Below, piece by piece: positions 63,675 through 64,000 of a stretch of DNA of 64,000 bases (its first letter is position 1; each line of letters begins with the position of its first letter). Both the position numbers and the translations under genes were made by a program. The stretch lies in contig JAOARP010000020.1 of assembly GCA_025210525.1 (NCBI GenBank), positions 62,001 to 126,000 of the forward strand, in the 5' to 3' direction. The notes under the pieces were generated by a model. It searched no databases. It was not told where the DNA came from and worked only from the letters and a program-made list of their open reading frames with translations. This DNA is from Marinisporobacter sp. GTDB lineage: Bacteria; Bacillota; Clostridia; Peptostreptococcales; Thermotaleaceae.

Positions 63675-63690
63675 AATATCTGCCTTTTTC
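63666..63690 (+). terminator. Intrinsic terminator after the GT4 gene
   Basis: GGTAGATA (63666-63673), loop AAA, TATCTGCC (63677-63684, one G-U pair), then TTTTTC. It overlaps the stop codon at 63672-63674. Confidence 0.8.
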
Positions 63691-63741
63691 TTGCATAAAT
63701 AGCTTTTTAAGAATAAATTTTAAATGAAAAGAGGAAATAAA

Positions 63742-64000
63742 TTGATAGGTATAAAAATGGGAAAAGTCATTAAGATTTTAAATAGAGATGATCATAAGAC
63801 GGAAGTTTTAGTAAAAATCAATGATGTAGATTACAAGGCAGTTAACTATAATCGATTAACTGGAGCTATAGATATGGGTGATACTTTATTACTAAATACT
63901 ACGGCAGTAGAATTAAAACTTGGAACGGGTGGATACCACTTTGTTATATCTAATTTAGACAAGGCTGAACAAAATCTATCAGAGGGCGGACATATTATGA
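63742..64000 (+). CDS. N-terminal part of a DUF3866-family protein (3' truncated by the window)
   Basis: The TTG at 63742 is preceded by GAGG at 63731-63734. The frame stays open to the window end. The 86 visible residues include KVIKILNRDDHKTEVLVKIN, KAVNYNRLTGAIDMGDTLLLNT and TAVELKLGTGGYHFVISNL, which match the opening of the DUF3866 family (function unknown, usually about 350 residues). An in-frame ATG at 63757 is an alternative start. It follows the SteA/SteB/GT genes after a terminator. Confidence 0.8.
   Translation, partial: MIGIKMGKVIKILNRDDHKTEVLVKINDVDYKAVNYNRLTGAIDMGDTLLLNTTAVELKLGTGGYHFVISNLDKAEQNLSEGGHIM

Overview
The window is AT-rich, gene-dense and almost entirely co-directional (+ strand). 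It comes from a motile, spore-forming, low-GC Gram-positive bacterium, most likely a member of the Clostridia. The support is Bacillus/Clostridium-type gene order (flagellar export and chemotaxis genes, sigma-D, rpsB-tsf-pyrH-frr, uppS-cdsA-dxr-rseP, polC, rimP-nusA-infB, rbfA-truB-ribF, rpsO-pnp, dapG-tepA-ftsK, recA-rny-spoVS), a Gram-positive PolC, a proline T-box, a LexA-type SOS box and spoVS with a sigma-H-like promoter. ispG (not proS) between rseP and polC, and nrnA between rbfA and truB, point to Clostridia rather than Bacilli. I cannot name the genus.

Layout. (1) 1-16740: the distal part of a fla/che operon. It starts with the last codons of a probable fliO, then fliPQR-flhBA, flhF-flhG, a PilZ protein, cheB-cheA-cheW-cheC-cheD, sigma-D and a tail of small or poorly known proteins (a two-TM protein, a DUF342/FapA protein with a Jag-like N-domain, a charged Q/K-rich protein, a SwrB-like membrane/HTH protein, a half-size MltG-like protein), ending at an intrinsic terminator. 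(2) 16800-25265: translation, isoprenoid and envelope genes from rpsB to ispG. (3) 25306-29580: polC. (4) 29583-37186: a rimP-nusA-rnpM-ylxQ-infB-rbfA-nrnA-truB-ribF operon with its own promoter and a terminator-like leader hairpin. (5) 37194-45156: rpsO with a structured leader, pnp, a NodB-like deacetylase, an M16 peptidase, dut, a PRC-barrel protein, dapG and tepA. (6) 45177-54800: ftsK/spoIIIE, mnmH, rimO, pgsA, cinA, SOS-controlled recA, and rny, which lacks a conventional start codon. (7) 54849-59989: spoVS, a PHP phosphoesterase, purB and the T-box-controlled proA-proB. (8) 60069-64000: a SteA-SteB-glycosyltransferase-GT4 gene set, followed after a terminator by the start of a DUF3866 protein.

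The genes fall into modules. One makes the flagellar export gate and chemosensory array and the sigma factor for late flagellar genes. One covers ribosome biogenesis and RNA decay (RimP, RbfA, TruB, RnpM, PNPase, RNase Y, NrnA). One covers envelope precursors (Dxr, IspG, UppS, CdsA, PgsA, RseP). One covers DNA maintenance (PolC, RecA, FtsK, dUTPase). The least described parts are the SteA/SteB plus lipid-linked glycan cassette at the 3' end, the small operon-tail proteins around sigma-D, and several leader RNAs. No mobile element, CRISPR array, tRNA or rRNA was recognised.
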